A stretch of DNA of 64,000 nt, taken from Magnolia sinica. Taxonomy: Eukaryota; Streptophyta; Magnoliopsida; Magnoliales; Magnoliaceae. The DNA is taken from positions 8,904,501-8,968,500 of the forward strand of contig NC_080577.1 of assembly GCF_029962835.1 (NCBI RefSeq). Reading direction: 5' to 3'. The notes under the pieces were generated by a model that had not been told where the DNA came from, did no database searches, and saw only the letters and a list, made by a program, of their open reading frames with translations. Both the position numbers and the translations under genes were made by a program. Positions 36,044 through 49,180 of the stretch are shown in pieces (position 1 is the first letter of the stretch; the number at the start of each line of letters is the position of its first letter).

Positions 36044-38620
36044 GTGCCTCGCTGTGAAAGTTTAAATTTGGGTGCTTCCTGTTCTTGTTCCCATTCAAGA
36101 TCGAAGAGGCGTGTTTTAATTGTGGAATCTTTCTTGTGCATTTTGTACCGAATAAAAAATTGATATTCGAGAGTGTTGACTCTTCAAGTATACTTGCGGC
36201 AAAGTCGCATACAACCTATTTTGTCTATATGGATGATCCAATTGTAGATGGAGCTCAAAACTTGGGCTGAGAAAATAATATCAACTACCTTGTTGTTACT
36301 GTTATATTTGGACAATTTATTACTATTGACTATTCATTTTTTATGATCATTACTTGGGTGATTATTGTTACTTGATTATTATAAATTTAGACATGTGCTT
36401 TATCTATAGCAAGATCCATAATTTAGATGGTCTACACAGCTATGCATAGGTACCACAACTCTAACAAAAGATAGATGTCTCGTAAAGCATTAGAAACCGG
36501 ACTTTATAAATTAGATACATCATCATCTACTTGATGCGGAAGGAGTCACGGAATCATTTATGGCTGAGATGGACGGAAGAAAATAAGCTAAAAATGATTG
36601 AACACACTTAGTATGGTTTAACCGGTCGACAAATTTGGTTGACATGTCAAAATTGTGTCAGAAATTCTAAATTCCTTGATAGCTAATTTCTATCAGTCTA
36701 GACATATCGAAATATTGTTCTACAAGTCAAAATATTGTTCCAGGTTGCTTGTTGCTAATTTCTGTCAACTTAGACAGGTCAACAAATCTCGTTGACAAAT
36801 CAAAATCCAGTTCGACTGATTGATAGATCAGGTCAACAGGTCAAAAATTACATAATTTCTGGTTTAAATATTTGGATACTTTTTTGTTGTTTCGACCTGT
36901 CGACTTGACAGGTCAATAGGCAATGGAATTTTGCATTTATTTTCTGAAATTATTTCCTTATTCAATTAGAACTCTTTGATTATATAAATTTTCGAATTCG
37001 TTTAGTACTATTTAAATATGTTTAACTCATTTTTATAATTATTCATCAATTGAAACTTCTTGAAAATTCTTTTTTTTTATGTATTCGAGATTTTCTCTTA
37101 TAGATTCAATGTATTTATTGATCGAGGAAAGTGGTGATTGACCTTATCATGTCCTCTCCTATGTAATTACTTCATGCATATATATTTTATAGATAGTTGA
37201 CAATTTTATATTGAAAATGTCATTTTCCGCTTCCACAACTTCCACAATAGAAAGATATATTGTTTTATACTTTTTATCATACAAATTCATGATGAAAAGG
37301 TAGATAGATGTTGACTTTTTATTGTTATGTCAATCTCCAAGGCTTGCATTTATATACCAAATCAATTTTAAATTATTGGATTTCCAATATGTATGAGTGA
37401 AGTCATTTGTCTGTTTATAAATTTCAAAACAACTTATTTGATATTAAAAATTAAAATAAAATAAATCTTAAAATCAATCATTCTATTTATTAAAATTTCT
37501 TAGCAACTAATATGGTTGTATATCGTTCGATAATACCTTTAAAATCTCGTTTGATTTTTTTATACTCATTTATAACCAATCAACATTTTTAAAAACAATT
37601 AAGTAATATTTTAAAGCTTATTGCCATATATGAATTTCAATTCGTTCTTCATGGCATTAATCATTTGGCAAGAGTTAACAATATCAATATTTTCTGGTAT
37701 TCTTAATAAATATAAAGTTTTCACGATTCACAATTTTAATAAAATCTAAAATCTTCTAACTTTTATAGGCATAAAAAAAATAACAATACTAGGGTTAAGT
37801 TTTCTTTATTGCCAGTTTAAAATGCTCAAATCCTATAGGAGAATCATGTGCATGAAGGTGTCTTAGATTAATGTTTTCATTGCAACATTGCTATAGACTT
37901 AATTAAGGGTATGGCTTATCATTCTGATTGTGTTACTCCACACGGATTCTAGCAATGTCGAATTATTCATCATATTGCACATCATGTTATATATGTTAAA
38001 ATTTATGTCCCACTCAAGGCACTTATTACTGGGGCAATATAATGGATGAGTATCGCATTAATGTGTTTCAGGTGGGGTCCTCGAGTGTGGCATGTACACT
38101 ATCTTCTATATCCCACGGAGTACCATAAGCGAGAAAGGTTCTCTTTTATTATGGTCTTCTCTCCTCAGCAGGAGAGAAGTGTGGAGCAAAGGGAAATGGT
38201 GGTGAGTCCATCAATAGGTAGAACTCGTCGTCGACATCGAGCTATATAAAAATGATACAAGTTCCCCAACTCTCCTCCCCATCTACGTCTTCAACAAGGA
38301 GTTCTCATTGACAGAGAGGGAGAGAGAGATGAATAGATAGAGTCGTCATCTTCTCTGGCATTATTACTTACCCGACGTAAATGGTTGTCGATCCGCACGA
38401 ACGAGGTAAACGTCAAAACCCCGTCGTCTTAGCACACAACAACATTTATAACACTATAAGGTCTGATTGCACCTTTAAGGTATGTCACTCGGCAATGGTA
38501 TATCAACCTTGGTGTATTGGGTAGTGATATCACGATCATATAGGTATTTTATAAACCATATAAATGTTTAGGATAAAACTTATTTATTGTATATAAGGTT
38601 TGCATACCAATAACTATAGC
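36044..38620. other. AT-rich spacer with LTR-like debris
   Basis: About 36590-36930 repeats phrases such as GACAGGTCAACAAATCTCG and GACCTGTCGACTTGACAGG, reminiscent of the short inverted motifs in Copia LTRs. No reading frames for retrotransposon proteins were found. About 37000-38000 is AT-rich with no recognisable feature. Confidence 0.4.
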
Positions 38621-38624
38621 TGGG

Positions 38625-40115
38625 CACAAATCGACCCGATTCAAACCGAACCGAAGGCCTGGATCGATGCGGTTCGAGTTGGATCAGTCAGATCCGACCG
38701 TTCATCAGATCGAGTTTGAATCATGGTCAATTCGGACCGATTCAAACCGAAAGGATCCGATCCGGAGTGATTCTTATGAATATTTATCTTATGAACAGGT
38801 TGGATAACAAATAAACATCATTGGGGCCTTATAAAATTTTCAATGGTAGAAATCAATACTTCTACTTTTTCCTGTGGTATGGTCCACTTAAGCTTTGGAT
38901 ATGCATCAATTTTCGGTTCAACCACTAAAATGATTTGGATGAACGAATGGATGGCGTGGATAAACCACATGCATTCACGATGGGCCCTAACAGAGTTAAC
39001 TTAGTACGTTAGGAGCCACTGAGTTACGTGCACAACACGTCAACACAGGCAGTAGCTTACGGCTGCCAGCTTATGTAGATATGTGTCGTGCAAAGACGAG
39101 CCCACTGAGTTACGTGCACGGGCGCGGATTAGCTACTGATAGGTTGAGTAACGAGAGTCCCTACTAAAGTGACGTCACCAAGTTCCGTGGGCCACGCCAT
39201 GATGTATGTTTTGTATCCACACCTTCCATCCACTTGGATGGATCATTTCAGGGCAATATCCAAAGAATGAATTAAATACAAAGCACTAGTAGACCCCAAC
39301 ACAGAAAGCAATGGGGACAGTGACACCCACCATTAAAAATTTCTAAAGGACACAAAAGTTTTAGATCAAGCTGATATTTGTGTTTTCCCCTATTTCGTGT
39401 CTTTTTTAACTTTTGAACAGGTTGGATTTCAAATAAACATTATGGTGGGCCTTAGGATAGTTTCAACGGTAGGAATCACTCTCCCCACTGTTTTTTGTAG
39501 TGGGGTCCATTACAGCTTTTCATCTGCATCATTCTTTGGCTCATGCCCTAAAATGATATCTCAAAATGGATGGATGGTGTGGATATAACACATACATCAT
39601 GGTGCGGCCCACAGAACTCGGTAACATCACTTCTACTTAACATATCAGTATCTAATCTACGTCCCGTCAACACAGAGTTGGTATAGATACGTGTCGTGCA
39701 AAGATGAGCGGAGACGCGCCTTGAGCTCCAAGTTGTACGAACAGCTCAAATGAGATCAAAATTACATGGGCCCCACAATGATGTATTTATTACATCCATA
39801 TCGTTTATCCATTTTTCATGATCATTTTAAAGCGTTTGAAAAAAAAATGAATTATATCTAAAGCTCAAATGGACCACACCGAAAATAGCGGCGAAGATTA
39901 TGATTTTCACCGTTAAAAAATTCGATCAGAATCGTACCAAACCTAATTCGAGTCCGACTTAGTTCGGGTCAGGCCAACCGTGCATCGGATCGATTCAAGT
40001 CAGATATCCCGAACTCGGTCCCGGATCGGATCGAGTTCGGGTCAGCCCATGTAGATTTCGGACCGAATTGAGTTTGACCCAATCCGATCCGACTCGGTCC
40101 GATGCCCAGCTCTAC
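38625..40115. mobile_element. Composite nest: GCTGGGCA...TGCCCAGC element split by foldback and Mutator-like MITE
   Basis: The outer edges are GCTGGGCACAAATCGACCC (38627) and CGATGCCCAGCTCTAC (ending about 40116), both followed inward by GATCCGA/TTCGG-rich sequence. Between them are a right half-arm of the foldback family (about 38790-39000), a complete Mutator-like MITE (39120-39665) and a left half-arm (about 39763-39935). The two half-arms together would make one foldback copy. The 39030-39110 and 39665-39715 segments are near-identical direct repeats (GTCAACACAG, GTGTCGTGCAAAGA). Confidence 0.6.
39120..39665. mobile_element. Mutator-like MITE, second copy
   Basis: Ends are GGGCGCGGATTAGCTACTG and CTAATCTACGTCC, each slightly degraded from the termini of the 33693 copy. 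The left arm carries GTGACGTCAC at 39169-39178; the matching site in the right arm is decayed (GGTAACATCAC). Flanking nonamers TACGTGCAC and CGTCAACAC do not match exactly, so a target duplication is unproven. Confidence 0.75.
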
Positions 40116-41146
40116 TAATAATGAGAGTTGTCATATATATGGTGATAGAAATACTTCTACCCAATATCGATATGTGTTACCTCTATAAGTCATAAAATAT
40201 TGGAAGCACATTTTTAGTCTTTTTATTTATTTACCTTTAATGTAGTCAGTACATATTATATTCTGTAAAAATTAGAGACTAAATAATTTATTATTTTACC
40301 AGTCATTATATACTCTTATAAGAGATATAGCCTAAATACATGTAACAACATGAACCAATTTTCTTTCTCTAACTTTGTTTAACGTCACTTCCATTACCAT
40401 GCAAATAATTACGTTGAATATATGCGAGGCATTTAAGTAATTGTTAACATATGTTATTAACTAAAACGTTAACGCCCATCATATATAAATTATAATAAAT
40501 AAATAAATCTATTATTTTCAAATTAAACACATTATCATATTGTCTAAATAAAAAATAAGAACTAAATTATGTCTTATGTGAGTGTAGACACCCCACATGG
40601 AATGAAAAAATTACTGTATAGGATTTTAATTGAATTTTATAATCGGCCTTCGATCAGTCCAAATAAGCACCACAAAGTTGAATGAAATGTACAAAGAATA
40701 ACCCCAAGACCTCTTAGAGTCATCCAATTTGTAAGATGGGTGTAAAGTCCCATAAAAATTTTGTATTATATCTTAGCATGTACATGAGCATTACTGTTAG
40801 AAAACCTTAAAAACTCAATTACCTACTCCATTAAGCCTATACATCAAGGATTTAGAGTGATTAGGACCAAATTATCATGAATATGTTACACTATGAACTT
40901 AGTCAATCCATACCCTAACCAGCACGCACAAGAAATCCAATTACTTAATTCATTCAAGAGTATCTAAATTAACCAAACAAGCTTATACCACTCATTACTG
41001 GAACACTAAACTATAAATTATACAAAGACATCCATCTTAATGGGCTTGTCGCTCCTGACGGAACATTCAGCCGATGCCTCGTGCCAAATCATTCAATTTG
41101 GTCATGCGAGGGTGTACGCATTAGATGTGTGAATCTACCGTGAAAC

Positions 41147-41184
<38 letters not shown>

Positions 41185-43987
41185 TAAGTTAATTATGCAC
41201 ATCCAAACTTTGCTAAAATTGTCGCTTTTCAAACCATTTGATCATGATCAAATTAAGGGCACTAATCCAATTATATAGCATACAACTATCCATATAGTCA
41301 CACCCCTGATTGACAATCTGTAATCGTCAAACTGATTTCAAATCATATCCATATATTGTCATATCCGAATGGCTGGACGATTGAAACCTTGCAAAGATCA
41401 CCACTTATAACAATCGTTATACAACTTAGATTGACTTATACACTCCCTAGTGACCCTGAAAGCTATAGTCAACATCCCATAGGGTTAATAAACACATTAC
41501 CCAAACTAAAGGGTTAAATAAACTCTTTATGCCACTATAAATACTCCTATTTAGGGAGTTACTCCCCTTCATATAAATTTGCCCTAGCTTGTGAAAAAGA
41601 GAGGAAGATAATAAGAAAGAGATATGTGAGAGTAAATTATTAATGTTGCTTTCGTTGGATTCTCTTTGACGAAATCTTATTTACTGTTATCCTCCGTCGA
41701 ATCCAATTCACTTTTGATTGGAGTTAATAAACGTATCATATATTCTGATTTAAGCCCCTAGTTAGATTTTACAAATTCTCACATCAGTCCTTTTGGTTGA
41801 TTATGAATCGGTGCTTCCACACAAAATTCTAACATCAGGTGCTTGGAGATTGATAAACCTCCCCCTAAGGTGCGTACCATTCCTTACAGGTTTCATTTGA
41901 TTAACACCTGATAGTCTCAAATAATTAATATACTCCATCCGTATTCGATTGACCGAGAGTGAACATGAACGACTGATGGTAGTTGGAACTACGGGGGATG
42001 CTTCGCACCCAATGCCGCTTTTGTCGAGGTTTCCCGTAGTCGATCGAATTAGTTAAATGCAAGCCTAATTGTTTCTATACTTGTTGATGAATAACACTTT
42101 ATGAAATTTGGAATACCATTGTTTCCTATTATATTAAGTCCATTCATAATCATTAGTGCGTTATAATCCTACAAAGACTAATGAGCCAGACATGATGGTA
42201 TGAGACATCGTGTGTGAGCCATTAGCCTATGATGGGGTGATGATCCTCCTTGTAGTGATCTTTGAGTACCAATGGAGGCATCGGGCCTGCCATATTGCTG
42301 ATGAAATTGCGCGACAAACCTTTCTCCATGTTTAATACTTAGGTGACAACCTTTACTCTCTACACATCGTTGGCCAATCACGTCATTCCTTCAAAATTGT
42401 TGATTATAATATATATTGGGTGATAATCCTTTAATTAGATAAATGAATACTAGCGATGAGCTACTGCGTGTCACAACGAGGCATGTGATGTACTTAGATA
42501 CTCGTGATATAATAGTGGTATGCCAGCTTCGTTAACATACTATTTGAATTGACATTGAATAAAAACTTAGCTAATCATGCATATCATGATACTTGTTGGT
42601 AATGCTAGTGACAAGTTATGTTATAATATGATAGATATTATGTTAGTAATACTGGTGACAAACCACATTATGATAGGATATATACTTTATGGCTGATTGG
42701 AGTGATGGAAAATATTGTAGTTATTGTTATTATCGGGACATGTATCCATATATCATGCATTCCATGCACTTAATCAACAAGACTGGGAACATTTATTTTG
42801 TTATGTGATCATTGCCTACACTTAATTGCATTTATAACATGTATAACTTATGAAAATGTACCATTGAGTTGATCACTCACTCCCACTTGGGATGGTGTTC
42901 TAAAACACCAAGCAGACAACTTTGTCAGCGCAGGTACCATCAAGGTTGACACATTATATGAGGCGTGTGTGGACCCTATTGATGAGACACTGTACTTTCA
43001 ATTTTCGGACGGACAGTCTTAGGTGGAGTGTCTCGCTACCTTTCATTTTATGGAGCCTTTGTGCATGGATGTTGTTACACTTCGTTGTACTTTTTATAAT
43101 ATGTGTATTGGAGTTCTCATATGACTGGACTCCATAGATTTATTGGACGCAGACTCCATAGATTTATCTCTCCACTACATCTGGAGGTTGTCATATTCAA
43201 AAGCAAAGATTTTTCATACGAAGTTCGTTCAAGTTTATGATTAAGATTGGAATTAGGGATACACGATCATATATTTGACATAAATGTATCTAGTATCCAT
43301 TTTTCCTTCTCACATCTCAAATTAAACGTGTGTTTCAGTATATACATTCCATCTTGCATCTTCACCGTCACTGCTTACCGCATTCATCTCGTGTCTCTAC
43401 TGTTATTGCTTTATTATCTTTTCACAACTTCTTCTACTTTAGTATTTACCACTTATACCCCATATGTAATCATTCTACAACTCCTTGGATGTCTAAAAAA
43501 TCTAAAATTTTATAAAATAGATACCGCACTTTGTGTTGGAGAAAAAATGATGCCTAACCCATTTATTTTTCATCATGAACGTTTTTATGTAGAGCATTCG
43601 GTTGTATACCAACCGTGGGAGTCACTTGAGTTATAAAATTTATTATTCTCCAACTCTTGAGTGATTTTACAGTTTTTAACTAGCTATATATTTTAAGCTT
43701 TTATTAGCTAGTGGTGACTATAAGTTAGCTGCATTATCATATACGAGTCAACATTACATTATAAATATATTCAACACGAGAAAAAAGTCAAAAGCGTGCA
43801 AAGCCCACTTCATGCATGATTAGCATTCACAGTAAGACACGTTGGCAATATTTATTATATCCAAAATTTAACTTGACTCTAACATAAGCATGTAGGCTTC
43901 AATTGTCTCATTGTCCGCACTTATATTATGACTCATACAAACTAATTTCTTAACATCAGTTGGTTTGTGACTTTGCAAACATATTTT
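40116..43987. other. AT-rich spacer, probably old retrotransposon remains
   Basis: An (AT)15 run lies at 41151-41180. About 41530-41620 has CACTATAAATACTCCTATTTA followed by purine-rich GAAAAAGAGAGGAAGATAA, which looks like the promoter and start of an LTR transcript. No reverse transcriptase or integrase frame was found around it. ORFs up to 129 aa (43247-43636) have no recognisable similarity. Confidence 0.35.
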
Positions 43988-44588
43988 TGTTGAAATGTGG
44001 AGCCACATCTGGGGGCTGCTCGACTGGTCGTGGCCCCTGCTCGACCAGTCGTGGACTGGCACGACTCAAAGTCTAGCGAACGTAAGTTTTTTAGTTCCAA
44101 GGTGCTCGACCGGTAGTGGTCCGTACTCGACCAGTCGTGGGGTCCGCTCAACCAGTCGTATAGTCTGCTCGACCGGTCATGGTTACACAGATTCATTTTT
44201 GAATCTGATGTGGACTGCAGATTTTTGAGTCGCCTTTCGCAGGGGTGCGAAAGGAAAGTTGTCAAAACTATAAATTGAGGTCCCTAGTGCTATTCTAGGG
44301 CAAAGGTGAATATTGGGGAGTTATTCTAAAGGTGTGGGCAAAGGATTTTCTCTTTATTTCTAAGGGAAAGGTTAGTATATTACATTGTAATCTTCGTTTT
44401 CTTCATAGTGGAAGTTTGCATCCGTGGTTTTTTACCATGGTTCGGGATTTTTCCACGTATATCTTGTATTGTGGTTTGTTTGGATTGCTTTGATCTGTTT
44501 ATAATTTATATTTCTTCTTATTTATCGTTTGTGGGTGAGACTTGAGATTGGATCTCGATTCACTGCGTTGTTAGCGTGCTGCGCAACA
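43988..44588 (+). repeat. 5' LTR of the Copia element
   Basis: 601 bp, from TGTTGAAATGTGG to GCGCAACA. Near its start it holds an array of six near-palindromic units of about 21 bp with a CTCGACCGGTCGTGG core, between about 44018 and 44185. It pairs with the LTR at 48570. Confidence 0.93.
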
Positions 44589-44590
44589 AC

Positions 44591-44602
44591 TGGTATCAAA
44601 GC
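44591..44602 (+). other. Primer binding site (initiator tRNA-Met type)
   Basis: TGGTATCAAAGC lies two bases after the 5' LTR. It is complementary, with one mismatch, to the 3' end of initiator tRNA-Met, the usual Copia primer. Confidence 0.85.
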
Positions 44603-44637
44603 TATTGGTTTAGTTCTATTAAGAGCGATAATAGAAG

Positions 44638-47600
44638 AATGGAAGACTAGAATTGAGAAGTTTGATGGTTTCAAACTTTGCCTTCTGGAAGATGCAGATG
44701 GAGGATTATCTGTATCAGAAGGACCTCTATATTCCTCTAGGAAGAAAAAAGAAGAAACCAAAAAAGATGACAGATGATGAATAGTTTTTACTGGATAGGA
44801 AGGCTTTAGGAACGATCTGACTCTCTTTGTCTAAGAGAGTCACCTTCAACATATCTAAGGTGAAAACTACAAAAGAATTAATGGAAACCAAAGCCACCAT
44901 GTATGAAAAACCCCGTGCGTCCAACAAGGTTCATCTTATGAAACAGCTATTCAACATGAAGATGTCAGATGGTGAGAGCGTGGCTGAACATCTAAATGAG
45001 TTCAATACAGTCACGAACCAGTTGAAATTCGTTGGCATTGTTTTTGAGGATGAGGTCAGGGCGTTATTGATCTTGTCCAGTTTACTAGACAGTTGGGATG
45101 GTTTGGTGATTGCTGTGAGCAATTCCTTAGGGTCGACAAAGCTAAAATTTGATGATATGGTCAATGTAATTCTCAGCGAATAATCTAAAAGAAAGGCATC
45201 AGGAGTTTCAGGGGATTCAGGGAATGCTCTAAATGTTGAAGGAAGAGGAAGATCGCTGAATAAATGAGGCAATAAACATGGGCGTTCTAAGTCGAGAAAG
45301 AAGTCCAAGAGACCAAAAGACAAAGACGGGTGTTGGCATTGGGACAAGAAGGGGCATATGAAACGTGATTGCAGTACGCTCGAGAAATAAGAAGGAAGCT
45401 CTCAAGGCGAGAAGGATTCAGTGAATCTATATGAGGAGAGTGACACAAAGGCGTTGATCTTGTCTCTTGATGTGAGGAATGAGTCTTGGGTTATAGACTC
45501 GGGTGTTTCGTTTCATGTCACTTCGTGTAAGAAAGTTCTACGTGACTATGTGTCAGGTGACTTCAGGAAAGTCTACCTTGGTGATGATGAGCCATGCAGT
45601 ATTGTTGGAAAGGGGGACGTTCATGTCAATCAGAAAGATGAAACGATTTTGAAATTGAAGGATGTCAGGCATGCACCAAGTTTAAAACGTAACTTAATCT
45701 CAGTTGGGCAGTTGGCTGATACCGATTGTGTGACGATCTTCACTAGTGATTCCTGGAATATTACAAGAGGTGCCTTAGTGATATATGGAGGCAAGAAGGA
45801 AAGAACTTTGTATGTGACTTCAGGATCATATAGTTTACTCGCAATCACATCAACTGGAGTGAATGGGCAGTTATGACATCAGAGGTTGAAACATATGAGT
45901 GAGAAGGGGATGAAAGTGTTATCGTCTAAAGGGAAGCTATCGGGGCTAAAGTCTATTGACTTGGACTTCTGCGAGGACTGCATATGTGGCAAGCAGAAGA
46001 GGGTAGGCTTTAAGAAGACAAGACGCGCTCCAAAGATGCATCTGTTGAAGCTTGTACACACTGATGTGCAGGGACCGGCACAGATATTATCTCTTGGTAG
46101 CTTACGTTATTTTGTTTCTTTTATTGATAATGCTATTAGAAAACTGTGGGTCTATCTCTTAAAGCATAAATCTGATGTATTTGATATATTTAAGAAGTTG
46201 AAAGTTATGGTAGAAAATGAGACAGGTAAAATAGTAAAATGTCTCAGATCTGATAATAGGGAAGAGTACTGTGATAAGAGGTTTGAGGAGTATTGTACAG
46301 CAAATGGAATCAAACATCAGAAAACGATTTTAAGGACACCGTAACAGAATGGTGTGGCTGAGCGCATTAACAAGACCATCCTTGAGCGTGTTAGGAGCAT
46401 GAGGTTACATGCAGGGTTGCCCAAAACCTTTTCGGCAGATTTGTGAATACTGTCGCATATCTCATCAATAGAAGTCCCTCAGCACCATTGGATGGTGGGC
46501 TACCAGAAGAAACGTGGACTGGGAAAGAAGTAAACCCTGCACATCTCAAAGTGTTCGGTTGCACTTCATATGTTCACATTGATGCAGAGCACAGAAACAA
46601 GCTGGATGTGAAGTCCAGGAGGTGCACGTTTATAGACTACGAGCAGCATGATTTTGGGTATAGGTTTTTTGATGCAGAAAATAGAAAAATCATCATAAGC
46701 AAGGAGGTAGTCTTCAATGAAAAAGTGATGCATAAGGACAGTGTGCAGGAAAATAAGGCCAATGAGAAAGAATTCGTAGAGTTGGAAGAGTTATAAGACA
46801 TAAGTGTTATAGCGACACAGGATGATCATGCACAGGAGCATTATGAGGCAGACCCGCATACACCAGTTGTGAGGAGGTCTACTCGAGAGAGAAGGCCCAT
46901 GGTCCGATACTCACCCTCCTTATATTATCTACTGCTAACAGATAATGGTGAACCAGAATGTTTTGAAGAGGCATTACAGTCAGATAAACGGGTTAAGTGG
47001 GAGCAGGCCATGGATGAGGAGATGGACTCTCTTGAGTCCAATCGTACATGGGAGCTAGTCACTCTACCTAAGGGTAATAAAGTTCTTCATAACAAGTGAG
47101 TTTATAAACTGAAGGAGGAGCACGATGGTTCGAAACAGTAAAAGGCCAAATTAGTTGTGAAAGGGTTTCAACAAAAGGCAGGTATCGATTTCACTGAAAT
47201 ATTTTCACACGTGGTAAAAATGTCTACGATTCACATGGTCTTGAGTATAGTGGCTACAGAGGACTTACATCTAGAGCAGCTAGATGTTAAGACAGTCTTT
47301 CTTCATGGGGATATTGAAGAAGAGATATATATGCATCAGCCAATAGGATACGTGGCACTAGGAAAGAAGATCAAGGTGTGTAGACTGAAGCAGCATTTAT
47401 ATGGCCTGAAGCAGGCCCCGAGGTAATGATACAAGAAGTTCGACAGTTTCATGTCAGGAAACAGTCTTATGATATATCATACAAACCACTGTTGTTACTT
47501 GAAGAAGTTTGATACGTCGTACATCATCCTTATTCTGTACGTTGATGATATGCTTATGGTCGGTTCAAGCATGAAAGACATCTCAGATCTCAAAAGACAG

Positions 47601-48499
47601 CTGTCTAGAGAATTTGCTATGAAGGATTTAAGAGCTACAAAATAAATCGTAGGCATGAGGATAAAGCGTGACGGGAAAAACAAGAAACTGGTTTTGTCAC
47701 AGACAGAGTACATAGCCGAAGTGCTTGATCGATTCAATATGGGAGGTGCTAAGCCGGTTAGCATTCCATTAGCCAACCACTTCAAGTTATCTAATGAGCA
47801 AGGTACAAAGATGCAGGAGGAACGAGACTATATGGTTAAAATCCTATACGTGTCAGGTATTGGGAGTCTTATTATGCTATGGTGAGCACAAGGCCAGACA
47901 TTACTCAAGCAGTGGGAGTTGTTAGCAAGTTCATGAACAACCCCGGGAAGGAACATTGGGAAGCTGTGAAGTGGATTCTTAAATATTTGGTAGGTACTAA
48001 GGATGTAGGGCTGTGCTATGGTGGATCGAAAATCAAGCTACAAGATTACGTGGATTCATATTTGACAGAAGATATCGACAGCAGAAGAAACACTACAAGT
48101 TATGTTTTTTCTTTGCGTACTGGTGCAGTCAGTTGGGTCTCTCAGTTACAGAAAATAGTATCTATCAGTACGACAGAAGCAGAATATATTGCGGCTACAG
48201 AAGCATGCAAGGAGATGATGTGGATGCAAGGTTTCGTGGAAGAGTTGGGTAAGAAGCAAACAAATTGCACGCTGTACAGTGACAGTCAGAGTGTAATACA
48301 CCTGGCTAAGAATTCAGTCTTTCATTCAAGGACCAAACATATTGCTATCAGATATCACTTCATACGTTCGTTACTGGAAGATGGATCAATTGCTCTGGAG
48401 AAGATTCATACAAGTGAGAATCCTGCGGATATATTGATCGAGACAGTCACACGAGAGAATCTGAAACTCTGTTCAACTTTGATTGGTCTTCAGGCTTGA
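44638..48499 (+). pseudogene. Degenerate Copia gag-pol
   Basis: Open stretches in order are: gag (44827-45183), a zinc-knuckle remnant (about 45334-45375, with its second metal-binding Cys replaced), protease with a DSG site (about 45499), the integrase zinc-binding and catalytic regions (45886-46344, its catalytic SDN motif followed by an altered residue), the integrase C-terminal part (46443-46796), reverse transcriptase (46869-47426 and 47451-47645, with YVDD at about 47540), and RNase H (47879-48499). In-frame stops separate them near 45181, 45265, 45388, 45873, 46341, 46796, 47097, 47140 and 47424, and there is a frameshift near 46440. Several stops sit where a Trp codon would be expected, consistent with TGG-to-TGA or TAG-type decay. 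The copy cannot make a functional polyprotein. Confidence 0.9.
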
Positions 48500-48558
48500 A
48501 GACAGGGAAGTGGTGCACTCCGGATGAAGAAGACAAAGTTTTATGGCGATGTGTCTCC

Positions 48559-48569
48559 AAGTGGGAGAT
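48559..48569 (+). other. Polypurine tract
   Basis: AAGTGGGAGAT lies immediately before the 3' LTR, the position and composition expected for plus-strand priming in a Copia element. Confidence 0.75.
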
Positions 48570-49180
48570 TATTGAGATGTGGAGCCACATCTGGGGGCCG
48601 CATAACTGGTCGTGGGCCTTGCTCGACCGATCGTGGCCCCTGCTTAACTAGTCGTGGACTGGCACGACTCAAAGTCCAGCGAACATAAGTTTTTTTATTC
48701 CGATGTGCTCAACCGGTCGTGGCCCATGCTCGATCGGTTGTGGGGGCCGCTCGACCTGTCGTGCAGTTTGCTCGACCGATCGTGGTTACGCAGATTCGTT
48801 TCTGAATTTGATGCGGACTGTGGATTTTTGAGTCGCCTTTCGTAAGGGTGCGAAAGGAAAGTTGTCAAAACTTTAAATTGGGGTCCCTAGGGTAAAGGTG
48901 AATATTGGGGAGTTATTCTAAAGGTGTGGGCAAAGGATTTTCTCTGTATTTTCAAGGAAGAGGTTAGTATATTGCCTTATAATCTTTGTTTTCGTCATAG
49001 TGAAAGTTTGCATCTATGGTTTTTTACCCTAGTTTGAGGTTTTTCCATGGATATTTTGTCTTGTGGTTTGTTTGGATTGCTTTGATCTGTTTCTAGTTTA
49101 TATTTCTTATTGTTTATCATTTATAGGTAAGACTTGAGATTGGATCTCAGTTCATTGCGTTGTTGGCGTGCTGCGCAACA
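48570..49180 (+). repeat. 3' LTR of the Copia element
   Basis: 611 bp, TATTGAGATGTGG to GCGCAACA. It carries seven of the CGACCGGTCG-type units against six in the 5' LTR. It lacks about 11 bp (around GTGCTATTCTAGGG) present in the other. Confidence 0.93.

Larger units (their letters stand above)
43988..49180 (+). mobile_element. Copia LTR retrotransposon, Tnt1/Tork-like, decayed but complete in structure
   Basis: Both LTRs are present (43988-44588 and 48570-49180), followed in order by a primer binding site, a gag region, protease, integrase, reverse transcriptase and RNase H, then a polypurine tract. Integrase before reverse transcriptase is the Copia order. LTRs start TGTTGA (left) and TATTGA (right, first dinucleotide mutated) and end GCGCAACA. 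They differ at very roughly one base in eight to ten by eye, so the insertion is old. The coding region is broken by many stops and shifts. Flanking 5-mers (ATTTT and GTCCT) do not match. Confidence 0.93.

Noticed and set aside
43247-43636. 129-aa open frame, plus strand
   Set aside because: AT-rich, hydrophobic random-looking translation with no family resemblance and no splice partners.
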